This document shows, one piece after another, positions 43,528 through 51,053 of a DNA stretch of 64,000 nt. Position 1 is the stretch's first letter; the number at the start of each line of letters is the position of its first letter. The DNA is from Saccharothrix tamanrassetensis (GTDB lineage Bacteria; Actinomycetota; Actinomycetes; Mycobacteriales; Pseudonocardiaceae), in NCBI RefSeq assembly GCF_014203665.1, contig NZ_JACHJN010000008.1, positions 328,083-392,082 of the forward strand. The letters are read 5' to 3'. Both the position numbers and the translations under genes were made by a program. The notes beneath the pieces were generated by a model. It did no database searches, was not told the origin of the DNA, and worked only from the letters and a program-made list of their open reading frames with translations.

Positions 43528-44290
43528 CACCGTCCACGACGCGGTCCGCGCGGCCTCCGCCGCCGCGGCGGCGTCGGCGGTGCGGATCCGGGAACTGCCC
43601 GACCTGGACTCGATCCGCGAGGTGGACGACCTGTTCCGGGTCATCTGGCGGCCCGACCCGAACAACCCGCCGGTCAGCAACGAGCTGATGCGCGTCCTCG
43701 CCCACGCGGGCAACTACGTCGTGGGCGCCTACCTGGGCGACCGCCTGGTGGGCGCGACGGTCGGCTTCCTGGCCACGCCGATCGGGCGGACCCTGCACTC
43801 CCACGTGACCGGCGTCAGCGAGGGGATGCGCGGCCGTTCGGTGGGATTCGCGCTCAAGCTGCACCAGCGGGCGTGGGCGTTGGAGCGGGGTCTGGACACC
43901 ATCACCTGGACCTTCGACCCGCTGGTGCGCCGCAACGCGTACTTCAACCTGGCGAAGCTCGCCGCCCGCGCCGTGCAGTACCTGCCCGACTTCTACGGCG
44001 AGATGGGGGACGACATCAACGGCACCGGGGCCAGCGACCGGCTGCTGGTGCGGTGGGACCTGAACGCCCCGGAGGTGGCGGCGGCCTGCGACGGCCGGCC
44101 GCCCCCGGCCGCCGCCGACGGCCCGCTGGTGCCGACGCCGGCCGACATCGAGGGGCTGCGCAAGACCGACCCGGCCTCGGCCGACGAGTGGCGACTGCGC
44201 CTGCGGGAGTCCCTCGGCACGTACCTGTCGAGCGGGGCCGAGATCACCGGGTTCACCCGGGACGGCGCCTACGTCGTCGAACCGCTCTGA
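43514..44290 (+). CDS. GNAT family N-acyltransferase, candidate D-amino acid N-succinyltransferase
   Basis: A 258-residue cytosolic protein (MTIPDTVHDAVRAASAAAAA), last gene of the rightward operon, overlapping the peptidase gene by 14 bp. The central part shows a GNAT fold (VVGAYLGDRLVGATVGFLAT, then HVTGVSEGMRGRSVGFALKL with the acetyl-CoA loop pattern, then LDTITWTFDPLVRRNAYFNL). This form, with ITWTFDPL and ARxVxYLPDFYGEMGDDING, is the one found next to N-succinylamino acid racemases. In the Geobacillus pathway known to me, a GNAT protein succinylates D-amino acids before racemisation. I infer the same here. Confidence 0.78.
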   Translation: MTIPDTVHDAVRAASAAAAASAVRIRELPDLDSIREVDDLFRVIWRPDPNNPPVSNELMRVLAHAGNYVVGAYLGDRLVGATVGFLATPIGRTLHSHVTGVSEGMRGRSVGFALKLHQRAWALERGLDTITWTFDPLVRRNAYFNLAKLAARAVQYLPDFYGEMGDDINGTGASDRLLVRWDLNAPEVAAACDGRPPPAAADGPLVPTPADIEGLRKTDPASADEWRLRLRESLGTYLSSGAEITGFTRDGAYVVEPL

Positions 44291-44299
44291 TCCGGTGGC

Positions 44300-44346
44300 G
44301 GGTCGGCCCTGACCTCCGCGACCCCCTGCGGGGACAGGGCCGACCC
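44300..44346. terminator. Bidirectional hairpin between convergent genes
   Basis: GGGTCGGCCCTG (44300-44311) pairs perfectly with CAGGGCCGACCC (44335-44346). The 23-nt interval can form a small inner hairpin (CCGC...GCGG). It lies 9 bp after the GNAT stop and just beyond the end of the convergent small secreted protein gene, so it can serve both. Confidence 0.75.
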
Positions 44347-44351
44347 GGCGG

Positions 44352-44675
44352 TCAGCCGGACTTCCTGAACTTCACGCTCCATTTCGCGTCGATCGAAGAT
44401 TGGCCGGTCTTCCCCTTCCGGCCTATGTCGAAGACGTAGGTGGTGCAATCCTGGTCTTTGTACATCTTCGCGGATCGGTCAGTGCGGTTGTAAATGGTTT
44501 TCCCCTTCTTGATTTCGATCGGGTAGCAGGTTTCGTCCTGGGGGTCGGTCAACACCGCGGTATCGCCGATGACGAAGGTGCCCTTGGCCGCGGACGCCGT
44601 CCCGGAGGTCGTGACGATCACCGCCAGGGCCGCGCCGACAGCCACGACCGCACTGGTCATCCGTTGCCTCTTCAT
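44352..44675 (-). CDS. Small secreted hypothetical protein
   Basis: A 107-residue protein, start ATG 44675 (MKRQRMTSAVVAVGAALAVI) with GAGGAG 7 nt upstream. A Sec signal peptide ends near GTASAA (~30). The mature ~77 residues are rich in Lys, Asp, Thr and Tyr, with two Cys (in DETCYPIE and DQDCTTY) likely forming one disulfide, and a beta-strand-like pattern (TFVIGDTAVL, KWSVKFRKSG). No family is recognised. It stands alone and is convergent to the GNAT gene across a terminator. Confidence 0.7.
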   Translation of the reverse strand: MKRQRMTSAVVAVGAALAVIVTTSGTASAAKGTFVIGDTAVLTDPQDETCYPIEIKKGKTIYNRTDRSAKMYKDQDCTTYVFDIGRKGKTGQSSIDAKWSVKFRKSG

Positions 44676-44870
44676 CAACCGCTCCTCTCTGGTGGAAGGC
44701 GCAAGACCGCGCCGTGCAGGCGTCTACCCGCCCACCTGCCGGAACCCACGCCCGCGCACCGGTGACCATCCACTCGTGAACCGTTGTCCATCCCTTCGGG
44801 TGGCCGGAATTCCTCGGTGGCGTGACCGTTGTGGTCATCGGGATCCGTCGTCGTCCGGCAGGATGGCGGT

Positions 44871-46034
44871 ATGACGCTCTACGCCTACGACGAGACCGGC
44901 CGTGCTCTGATCGCGGTGTGGGAGACCGGGATCGGGCGATCGGCGTGCACGGTCGCCGAGGTGGGGCGGACGGTCGACCAGGACGACGTGATGCGGCTGG
45001 TGGCGGCGTTGTCGACGTTGTCGCGCCTGGCGTGGCGGACGTACACGCACCCGGCGAGTGCGGCCGACAGCATGGAGCCGAACAGCGAGGGGTGGCGGCG
45101 TCAGGGAGAGCGCGACGCGTTCGCCGACGTGCTGCCGGCCATCAGCAAGCCCAACCTCCCGGAGGGCGGGCTGCTGGAGGAGTCTTACGTCCTGGTGGAA
45201 GAGGCCGCGCACCGCGTCGGGCGCGCACTCCACCGCATCGACGACCCGGCGTTGGTCGATCGTGTGGTCGACGAGGTGGGACGGGAGCTGGCGGCGGTCG
45301 AGCAGGCCGAGTTGGGCGACTTGTCCGGCCGTGCGCGACAAGCTGTGCAGCTGACCCGCGCGGATGCGTCACCGCTGCAGGTGGCTGCCGCGGACGACCT
45401 GCTGCGCGAGCGGCCGTTGGGTTCGTCCGGGCTCCTGCAGGAGGTCGACCCGACCGCTGCCGCGGTCGCTGCCGCGCATTGGCTCCAGGCGGCGGCGGAG
45501 GTCGCCGGTGAGGTGGCGGAGTGCCGGCCGGAGATGGTGGTGATCGAGGCGGACAACATCGAGGCCCTCGCGGTGCGGACGCCGACCCTCGTGCTGGAGC
45601 GGTTGCAGGCCGGTGAGTCGCCGAGGAAGGTCGTGACGGACCTGGTGGCGGCGGCGATGACGGCCGCCGAAGGCGTGCTCGCCGATCCGGGCGGGCTGGT
45701 AGAGGAGATCGCCCAGGCGCGCGCGAAGGCGGAGCGGTTCGCACCGGGGGACGCGGAACTGCTCGCCGAGCTGATGCCCCGGATCACCCCGCTGGACCCC
45801 ATGCGGCCCGCCCGGGATCTCCTGGAGGACCTGCTCGACGGCATCCGCGGCTGCTGGTTGCTCTACCGGGAACACGCCGGCTTCGACAGCGAGGACCTCG
45901 ATGACTTCGGGGACGGCGAGGAAGCCGACGAGCAGGCGGACGAGCACGGCGCTGAGCAGGCCGACGAAGCCGACGAGGAGTTCTTCGACGCGGTACGCGC
46001 CGAAGCGGCAGCCCACCACGACCGGTTGGTGTAG
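44871..46034 (+). CDS. Hypothetical acidic protein
   Basis: A 387-residue protein, start ATG 44871 (MTLYAYDETGRALIAVWETG). It is mostly helical, with many Ala, Glu, Val and Leu, no membrane segment and no signal peptide. Residues ~340-372 are strongly acidic (runs of Asp, Glu and Ala: GDGEEADEQADEHGAEQADE). No domain is recognised. CAGGAT 6 nt before the ATG could be a -10 box for a leaderless mRNA. Codon bias is typical of the window, so it is a real gene. No partner gene is evident. Confidence 0.75.
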   Translation: MTLYAYDETGRALIAVWETGIGRSACTVAEVGRTVDQDDVMRLVAALSTLSRLAWRTYTHPASAADSMEPNSEGWRRQGERDAFADVLPAISKPNLPEGGLLEESYVLVEEAAHRVGRALHRIDDPALVDRVVDEVGRELAAVEQAELGDLSGRARQAVQLTRADASPLQVAAADDLLRERPLGSSGLLQEVDPTAAAVAAAHWLQAAAEVAGEVAECRPEMVVIEADNIEALAVRTPTLVLERLQAGESPRKVVTDLVAAAMTAAEGVLADPGGLVEEIAQARAKAERFAPGDAELLAELMPRITPLDPMRPARDLLEDLLDGIRGCWLLYREHAGFDSEDLDDFGDGEEADEQADEHGAEQADEADEEFFDAVRAEAAAHHDRLV

Positions 46035-46167
46035 CCACCACCTCGGCCACGTACGGGGTGTGTGGTGACCAGGTGGTGACCGGAAGCAGCCGTGGTCAGG
46101 TGACGGTGGCTTTGCGGGCGGCGAGGATGCGGCCGGAGTGGCGGCCGGGGTTCGAGGTCGCTTGCGG

Positions 46168-46356
46168 TCAGCGGCCCCGGCCGGTTTGCTCCTGGAGGCG
46201 GTCGATCAACTGCGAGGCCTCCACCTTGGTCAGGTTGTCGGGCACCTCCTCGCCCGCCTCCTGCGCCAGCGTGTGCAGGTAGGACTCCTGCGGCCCGGTC
46301 ATCGGCTCGTCGCCGGTCGTCCAGTCCTCCGGATCCTTCTCCGGTGTGCGGTTCAC
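46168..46356 (-). CDS. DUF3072 domain small protein
   Basis: A 62-residue protein from GTG 46356 with AGGGAG 6 nt upstream (MNRTPEKDPEDWTTGDEPMT). The core GPQESYLHTLAQEAGEEVP, followed by KVEASQLIDRLQEQTGRG, is the DUF3072 pattern of short actinobacterial and proteobacterial proteins. Function unknown; cytosolic and hydrophilic. It sits alone downstream of the EamA gene (same strand, 53 bp), so it may be read from that unit. Confidence 0.82.
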   Translation of the reverse strand: MNRTPEKDPEDWTTGDEPMTGPQESYLHTLAQEAGEEVPDNLTKVEASQLIDRLQEQTGRGR

Positions 46357-46409
46357 GGATGTCTCCCTTCGTTAGAACGCACGTTCGAGATACCCGCGAG
46401 TGGGCGCGG

Positions 46410-47387
46410 TCAACCACCTTCGTGCGTCGGGACTCGCGAACGCCGTGACCCCCGCGGTGCGGTCGACGTGTTGCGATCGAGGCGGATGCGCACGGCGACG
46501 CCGGCGCAGAGGATGACGGCCACCCCGCCGAGGACGGTGGGCCAGGTCAGCTCCTCGCCCAGCAGCAGCGCCGCCCAGGCGATGCTCAGCACGGGCTGGA
46601 CCAGCTGCACCTGGCTGACCTGCGCCATCGGCCCGACGGCCAGACCGCGGTACCAGGCGAAGAAGCCGAGGAACATGCTCACCACCGCCAGGTAGGCGAA
46701 CGCCGCCCACTGCGGCGGTGTCGCCGACAGCGGCTGCCGCACCGCCGAGACGACCGCCAGGACCGCCATCAGGGGCGAGGCCAGCACGAGCGCCCAGGAC
46801 ACCGTCTGCCAGGAGCCGAGGTCCCGGGCCAGCAGCCCTCCTTCCGCGTAGCCGACCGCCGCGGCGACGACCGCGCCGAACAGCATCAGGTCCGACCAGT
46901 GCAGCCCGCCGAACCCGCCGCCCGGCAGGGACGCGAACAGCACCGCGGCGAGAGCGCCGATCACGGCCATCGTCCAGAACGACGGGGGCGGTCGCTCCTT
47001 GCCGCGGACGACCGCCATGACCGCGGTCGCCGCCGGGAGCAGCGCGATCACCACGGCGCTGTGACCGGCCGGTGCGGTCGTGAGCGCGTAGGAGGTCAGG
47101 AGCGGGAAGCCGACGACGATCCCGCCGGCGACCACGGCCAGCCGTCCCCACTGCGGGCCGGTCGGCAGGGGCTGCCTGGTCAGGGCGAGCGCGGCGGCGG
47201 CGAGCAGCGCCGCGACGACCGCCCGTCCCGCGCCGATGAACAGCGGGGACAGGCTCCCGACGGCGAAGCGGGTGAAGGGGACGGTGAACGAGAACGCCGC
47301 CACCCCCAGCAGACCCCACCGCAGACCCGCCCACGACGGCGATAGCACCGCCACCGAATGCCCAGTAACGCTATCGTCTCCTGACAT
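46410..47387 (-). CDS. EamA/DMT family transporter
   Basis: A 325-residue protein with ten predicted membrane segments in two EamA halves (PFTRFAVGSLSPLFIGAGRA; GPMAQVSQVQLVQPVLSIAW). Family members export metabolites such as amino acids. I use ATG 47387, but no ribosome binding site precedes it, and a later in-frame GTG (47354) is possible because the first ~15 residues are not membrane-like. It is divergent from the MocR regulator, whose ATG overlaps it head to head (shared CATG), so the regulator very probably controls it. Confidence 0.85.
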   Translation of the reverse strand: MSGDDSVTGHSVAVLSPSWAGLRWGLLGVAAFSFTVPFTRFAVGSLSPLFIGAGRAVVAALLAAAALALTRQPLPTGPQWGRLAVVAGGIVVGFPLLTSYALTTAPAGHSAVVIALLPAATAVMAVVRGKERPPPSFWTMAVIGALAAVLFASLPGGGFGGLHWSDLMLFGAVVAAAVGYAEGGLLARDLGSWQTVSWALVLASPLMAVLAVVSAVRQPLSATPPQWAAFAYLAVVSMFLGFFAWYRGLAVGPMAQVSQVQLVQPVLSIAWAALLLGEELTWPTVLGGVAVILCAGVAVRIRLDRNTSTAPRGSRRSRVPTHEGG

Positions 47388-47406
47388 GTCCAACGATAGC
47401 ACCGCC
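47340..47406. promoter_or_regulatory. CGATAGC repeats around overlapping divergent starts
   Basis: CGATAGCACCGCC occurs twice in direct orientation (47340-47352 and 47394-47406). An inverted copy, GCTATCGT (47370-47377), pairs with ACGATAGC (47393-47400). The start codons of the EamA and MocR genes lie between them. Two direct plus one inverted copy is a layout reported for some MocR-type operators; binding here is inference. Confidence 0.5.
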
Positions 47407-48810
47407 CGTATCGTGGCCGGTCTGCGCGCGTGGATCGCGCAGGCGCCGCCTGGCGCGCGGGTGCCGTCCAACCGGGCGCTGATGGCGGAGTACGGAGCCG
47501 GTCCGGTCACGGTCCAGAAGGCGATGCACGCGCTCGCCGCGCTCGGGCTCGTCGAGTCCCGTCCCGGCGTCGGAACGTTCGTCCGCGCCGTGCGGACCGT
47601 CCGCCCGCCCGACTACGGCTGGCAGACCGGCGCGTTGCGCTCCCCGCAGGTCCGCATCCCCACCCTGGCCATGCCGCTGCGCGCCACCTCGCCCGACGCG
47701 ATCGGACTGCACGACGGCTACCCCGACCGCGAACTGCTCCCCGAGCGGTTGGTGCGCGCCGCGCTCGCCCGGGCCTCCCGCAGCGACGCGGCGCTGACCA
47801 GGTCCGCCGTCGCCGGGCTGCCGGAGCTGCGGGCGTGGTTCGCCAACGAACTCGCCGAGGCCACCCCGGCGGGTGTCACCCCGCCCGCACCGCGCGACGT
47901 GGTGGTCCTGCCCGGCAGCCAGAGCGGCCTGAGCTCGCTGTTCCGCTCCCTGGTGGGGTTCGGGCAGCCGCTGCTCGTGGAGTCGCCGAGCTACTGGGGC
48001 GCCATCCTCGCCGCGGCGCAGGCCGGCGTGCGGGTCGTCCCCGTGCCCAGCGGAGCAGGCGGGCCGGACCCGGACGAACTGGCGCGCGCCTTCGAGGAGA
48101 CCGGGGCACGCGCGTTCTACGCGCAGCCGAACTACGCCAACCCCACCGGCGCGCAGTGGTCCCCTCGGCTGGTCGAGCAGGTCCTCGACGTCGTCCGCGC
48201 CCACGGCGCCTTCCTCGTCGAAGACGACTGGGCCCACGACTTCGGGATCGACACCACCGCGCGCCCGGTGGCGGCGCTCGATGACGCCGGCCACGTCGTC
48301 TACCTGCGCTCCCTGACCAAGAGCGTGTCACCGGCGGTGCGGGTCGCCGCCGTCGTCGCCCGCGGCCCCGCGCGCGACCGCGTCCTGGCCGACCGGGGCG
48401 CGGAGTCGATGTACGTCAGCGGCCTGCTGCAGGCCGCCGCGCTCGACGTCGTCACCCAACCCGGCTGGCGCACCCACCTGCGCACCCTGCGCCAACAGCT
48501 GCGGGCCCGGCGGGACCTGCTCGTCGACAGCCTGGCCGACCACGTCCCGCAGGCACACCTGGAGCACGTGCCGCCCGGCGGCCTGAACCTCTGGGCCCGG
48601 CTGCCCGACGCGACCGACCTCGACCGGCTCGCCGGCGACTGCGAAGCGGCCGGTGTGATGATCGCGCCCGGCACCGAGTGGTTCCCCGCCGAGCCCTCCG
48701 GCCCCTTCATCCGCCTCAACTACTCCGGCCCCGACCCCGACCGCTTCGCCGACGCCGCCCGTCTCATCGGACGCGCGCTGGCCCGCCCGGCGGACCGGCG
48801 GACCGTCTAG
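47386..48810 (+). CDS. MocR-family PLP-dependent transcriptional regulator
   Basis: A 474-residue protein (MSNDSTARIVAGLRAWIAQA). Residues ~1-75 are a GntR-type winged helix (RVPSNRALMAEYGAGPVTVQ, then VESRPGVGTFVRAV). Residues ~110-470 are a class I aminotransferase fold with the PLP lysine at K312 in SLTKSVSPAVR, and YAQPNYANPTGAQWS before it. MocR proteins sense amino compounds or PLP. The ATG has no ribosome binding site, and TATCGT (47372-47377) upstream suggests a leaderless mRNA. It probably regulates the divergent EamA exporter. Confidence 0.88.
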   Translation: MSNDSTARIVAGLRAWIAQAPPGARVPSNRALMAEYGAGPVTVQKAMHALAALGLVESRPGVGTFVRAVRTVRPPDYGWQTGALRSPQVRIPTLAMPLRATSPDAIGLHDGYPDRELLPERLVRAALARASRSDAALTRSAVAGLPELRAWFANELAEATPAGVTPPAPRDVVVLPGSQSGLSSLFRSLVGFGQPLLVESPSYWGAILAAAQAGVRVVPVPSGAGGPDPDELARAFEETGARAFYAQPNYANPTGAQWSPRLVEQVLDVVRAHGAFLVEDDWAHDFGIDTTARPVAALDDAGHVVYLRSLTKSVSPAVRVAAVVARGPARDRVLADRGAESMYVSGLLQAAALDVVTQPGWRTHLRTLRQQLRARRDLLVDSLADHVPQAHLEHVPPGGLNLWARLPDATDLDRLAGDCEAAGVMIAPGTEWFPAEPSGPFIRLNYSGPDPDRFADAARLIGRALARPADRRTV

Positions 48811-48858
48811 CGGGAGCGCCCGGGGCCGACGGCGTTCGTCAGGACGGACGTTCGAACG

Positions 48859-50073
48859 TCACAACGGACCGGGCGGCACGACTTCGGCCTGGTCGGCGTG
48901 CACCGGACGGCGGCGGAGCCGGGGGATCACCGCCAGCCACACGAGCACGGCCGCGCCGACGTACGCCACCGCCATGGTGAGGCTCATGGTCAGCGGGCTG
49001 GTGCCGCTCAACGACACCAGCGGCGCCACCAACGGGCCGACGGCGAACGACGCCGTGCCGAGCAGGGCTGCGGCCGTTCCCGCGCGTTCCCGGTGGCCGG
49101 CGAGGGCGAGTGCCGACCCGTTGGCCTGCGAGCAGCCGATCGCGAGCATCACCAGCGCCAACGGGACGAGCATCGCGACCAAGCCGGCGTCGAGCAGCAC
49201 CGCGACGAGCATCGCGATGGCCGCCACCGCCGTCGTGGTCGTGCCGATGGCGTACATCCGCGCCGGTCCCGCACGGCGCACCGCGACCCGGTTGACCTGC
49301 GCGCCGACCACGGACATGACCGCGTTGGCCGCGAAGCAGATGCTGAACAGCTGCGGGCTCAGCGAGAAGCTGTCCTGCAGCACGAAGCTGATCGACGCGA
49401 GGTAGGTGAAGAAGGCGGCACCGCCGCACGCGCCGACGAGCAGGAAGCACAGGAACAGCCGGTCCCGCAGCACCGCGCCGAAGTTGTACGCGCTGCCCCG
49501 GGCGTGCCGGGATCCGGGTGGCAGGCTCTCCGGCAGCGATGTCGCGGCCAGCACGAACAGCGCCACGCCGATCCCGGCCAGGACGGCGAAGATGCCCCGC
49601 CAGTCCATCACCAGGGCCAGCTGCCCGCCGACGACCGGGGCCACGATCGGTGCGAGCGCACCGACCGTGGTCAGCATCGCCAGCAGCCTCACCAGCTCGA
49701 CGCCGTCGGTCAGGTCGCGTGCCACGGCCAGGGCGATGACGATCCCGGCCGACCCGCACAGCCCCTGGAAGAACCGGGCGGCCAGCAGCAGCTCGATGGA
49801 CGGCGTCACCGCGCACAGCAGGGACAGCAACGCGAACAGCCCCACGCCGACCAGCAGGGGGCGGCGCCGGCCGAACCGGTCGCTGAGCGGGCCCACGACC
49901 AGCTGACCGAGCGCCAGCCCCAGCATGCACGCCGACATCGTGGCCTGCGCCAGGCTCTCGCTGGTGCCGAGGTCGGCGGCGAGCCGCGGCAGGGTGGGCA
50001 GGTAGAGGTCCATCGAGATCGGCCCGAAGGTCTCCAGCAGCCCCAGGACGACGGCGACCCGGCGCAGGCTCAC
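48859..50073 (-). CDS. MFS transporter, Bcr/CflA drug-resistance type
   Basis: A 404-residue, 12-segment transporter from GTG 50073, overlapping the esterase stop (GTGA). Motif A is seen in GPLSDRFGRRRPLLVGVGLF. The N-terminus (FGPISMDLYLPTLPRLAADL) and RFFQGLCGSAGIVIALAVAR are those of the Bcr/CflA group, which expel drugs and small metabolites with proton exchange. As the last gene of the ADH-AKR-esterase-esterase operon it may export a product or the toxic substrate. The palindrome GACGTTCGAACGTC (48847-48860) covers its stop codon. Confidence 0.88.
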   Translation of the reverse strand: MSLRRVAVVLGLLETFGPISMDLYLPTLPRLAADLGTSESLAQATMSACMLGLALGQLVVGPLSDRFGRRRPLLVGVGLFALLSLLCAVTPSIELLLAARFFQGLCGSAGIVIALAVARDLTDGVELVRLLAMLTTVGALAPIVAPVVGGQLALVMDWRGIFAVLAGIGVALFVLAATSLPESLPPGSRHARGSAYNFGAVLRDRLFLCFLLVGACGGAAFFTYLASISFVLQDSFSLSPQLFSICFAANAVMSVVGAQVNRVAVRRAGPARMYAIGTTTTAVAAIAMLVAVLLDAGLVAMLVPLALVMLAIGCSQANGSALALAGHRERAGTAAALLGTASFAVGPLVAPLVSLSGTSPLTMSLTMAVAYVGAAVLVWLAVIPRLRRRPVHADQAEVVPPGPL

Positions 50074-51053
50074 GTGGCCCGCAGGATCCGCCGCAGCCAC
50101 GACAACCGGGCCTCGCCGGCGGCCCGGGACACCTCGGCGTCGGGGGAGAACCCCGCGAAACCGTGGTACCCGCCCGCCCACACGTGCAGTTCGGCCTGGC
50201 CGCCGGTGGCCCAGATCCGCAGCGCGTACTCGGTCGTCTCGTCCCGGAAGATCTCGGCCGCGCCGACGTCGAGGTACGCGGGAGGCAGCCCGGACAGGTC
50301 CGCCATCCGGGCCGGGACCTGGTAGGGCGACACCTCGTCGGTCCCCCGCAACGGGCCCAGGATGGCGTCCCAGGCGGTGTCGTTGTTGTTGCGGTCCCAG
50401 GCGCCGATCCCGTCGTACTGCCGGGTGGACACCGACTCGTTGCGGTCGTCGAGCATCGGGCACATCAGCATCTGCCCGGCGATCTCCGGCCCGCCCCGGT
50501 CCCGCGCCAGCAGCGCCACGCCGGCGGACAGGCCGCCGCCGGCGCTGGCGCCGGTCACCACGATCCGACCGCGGTCGACGCCGAGTTCGTCGGCGTGCTC
50601 GGCGAGCCACACCAGGCCCGCGTAGCAGTCCTCGACCGCCGCGGGCGCGGGGTGCTCCGGGGCCAGCCGGTACTCGACCGACACGCCGACCGCGCCGAAC
50701 CGAAGCACGTCCTCCACCAGCCCGGCGAGGCCGAAGTACCGGTTGCCGAGCACCATCCCGCCGCCGTGGATGCTGTAGAGCGCGGGCGCGTCGGTGACCC
50801 CGCCGCGCGGGCGCACGACCGTCACCACGACGTCCGGCGCGCCCGGCGGGCCGGGCACCGTGCGGTCCTCCACCTCGACGGGCAGGTCGCCCACCATCTG
50901 CTCGACCGGCGGGATGATGGTCGCGAAGTGGGCGCGGTTGGCCAGGATGGTGTCCGCCCGCAGCGGGATCCGCTCCACCAGGTCCAGGAACGCCGCGAGC
51001 CCCGGTTCCAGCTCGGGGTCGTACGGCACGGGCCGGTACTGTCCGGTGCTCAT
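50070..51053 (-). CDS. HSL-family alpha/beta hydrolase (esterase), copy 2
   Basis: A 327-residue enzyme (MSTGQYRPVPYDPELEPGLA). Hormone-sensitive-lipase marks: oxyanion motif HGGGMVLG, catalytic Ser in TGASAGGGLSAG, Asp in DETTEYALR and His in GGYHGFAGF. It would cleave short-chain esters or lactones in the cytosol. It overlaps the upstream paralogue (ATGA) and the MFS gene (GTGA). The paralogue shares a long identical DNA tract (57 bp), so the pair arose by tandem duplication. Confidence 0.88.
   Translation of the reverse strand: MSTGQYRPVPYDPELEPGLAAFLDLVERIPLRADTILANRAHFATIIPPVEQMVGDLPVEVEDRTVPGPPGAPDVVVTVVRPRGGVTDAPALYSIHGGGMVLGNRYFGLAGLVEDVLRFGAVGVSVEYRLAPEHPAPAAVEDCYAGLVWLAEHADELGVDRGRIVVTGASAGGGLSAGVALLARDRGGPEIAGQMLMCPMLDDRNESVSTRQYDGIGAWDRNNNDTAWDAILGPLRGTDEVSPYQVPARMADLSGLPPAYLDVGAAEIFRDETTEYALRIWATGGQAELHVWAGGYHGFAGFSPDAEVSRAAGEARLSWLRRILRAT
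50178..50234. repeat. 57-bp identical tract, copy in esterase 2
   Basis: Identical to 51164-51220 over 57 bp, in direct orientation 986 bp apart. It encodes the EYALRIWATGGQAELHVW segment of the esterase. The tract marks recent duplication or gene conversion. Confidence 0.85.

Noticed and set aside
48847..48860. Palindrome GACGTTCGAACGTC at the MFS stop codon considered as an operator
   Set aside because: Single copy, at the 3' ends of convergent genes, with no promoter nearby; too little to call a regulatory site.
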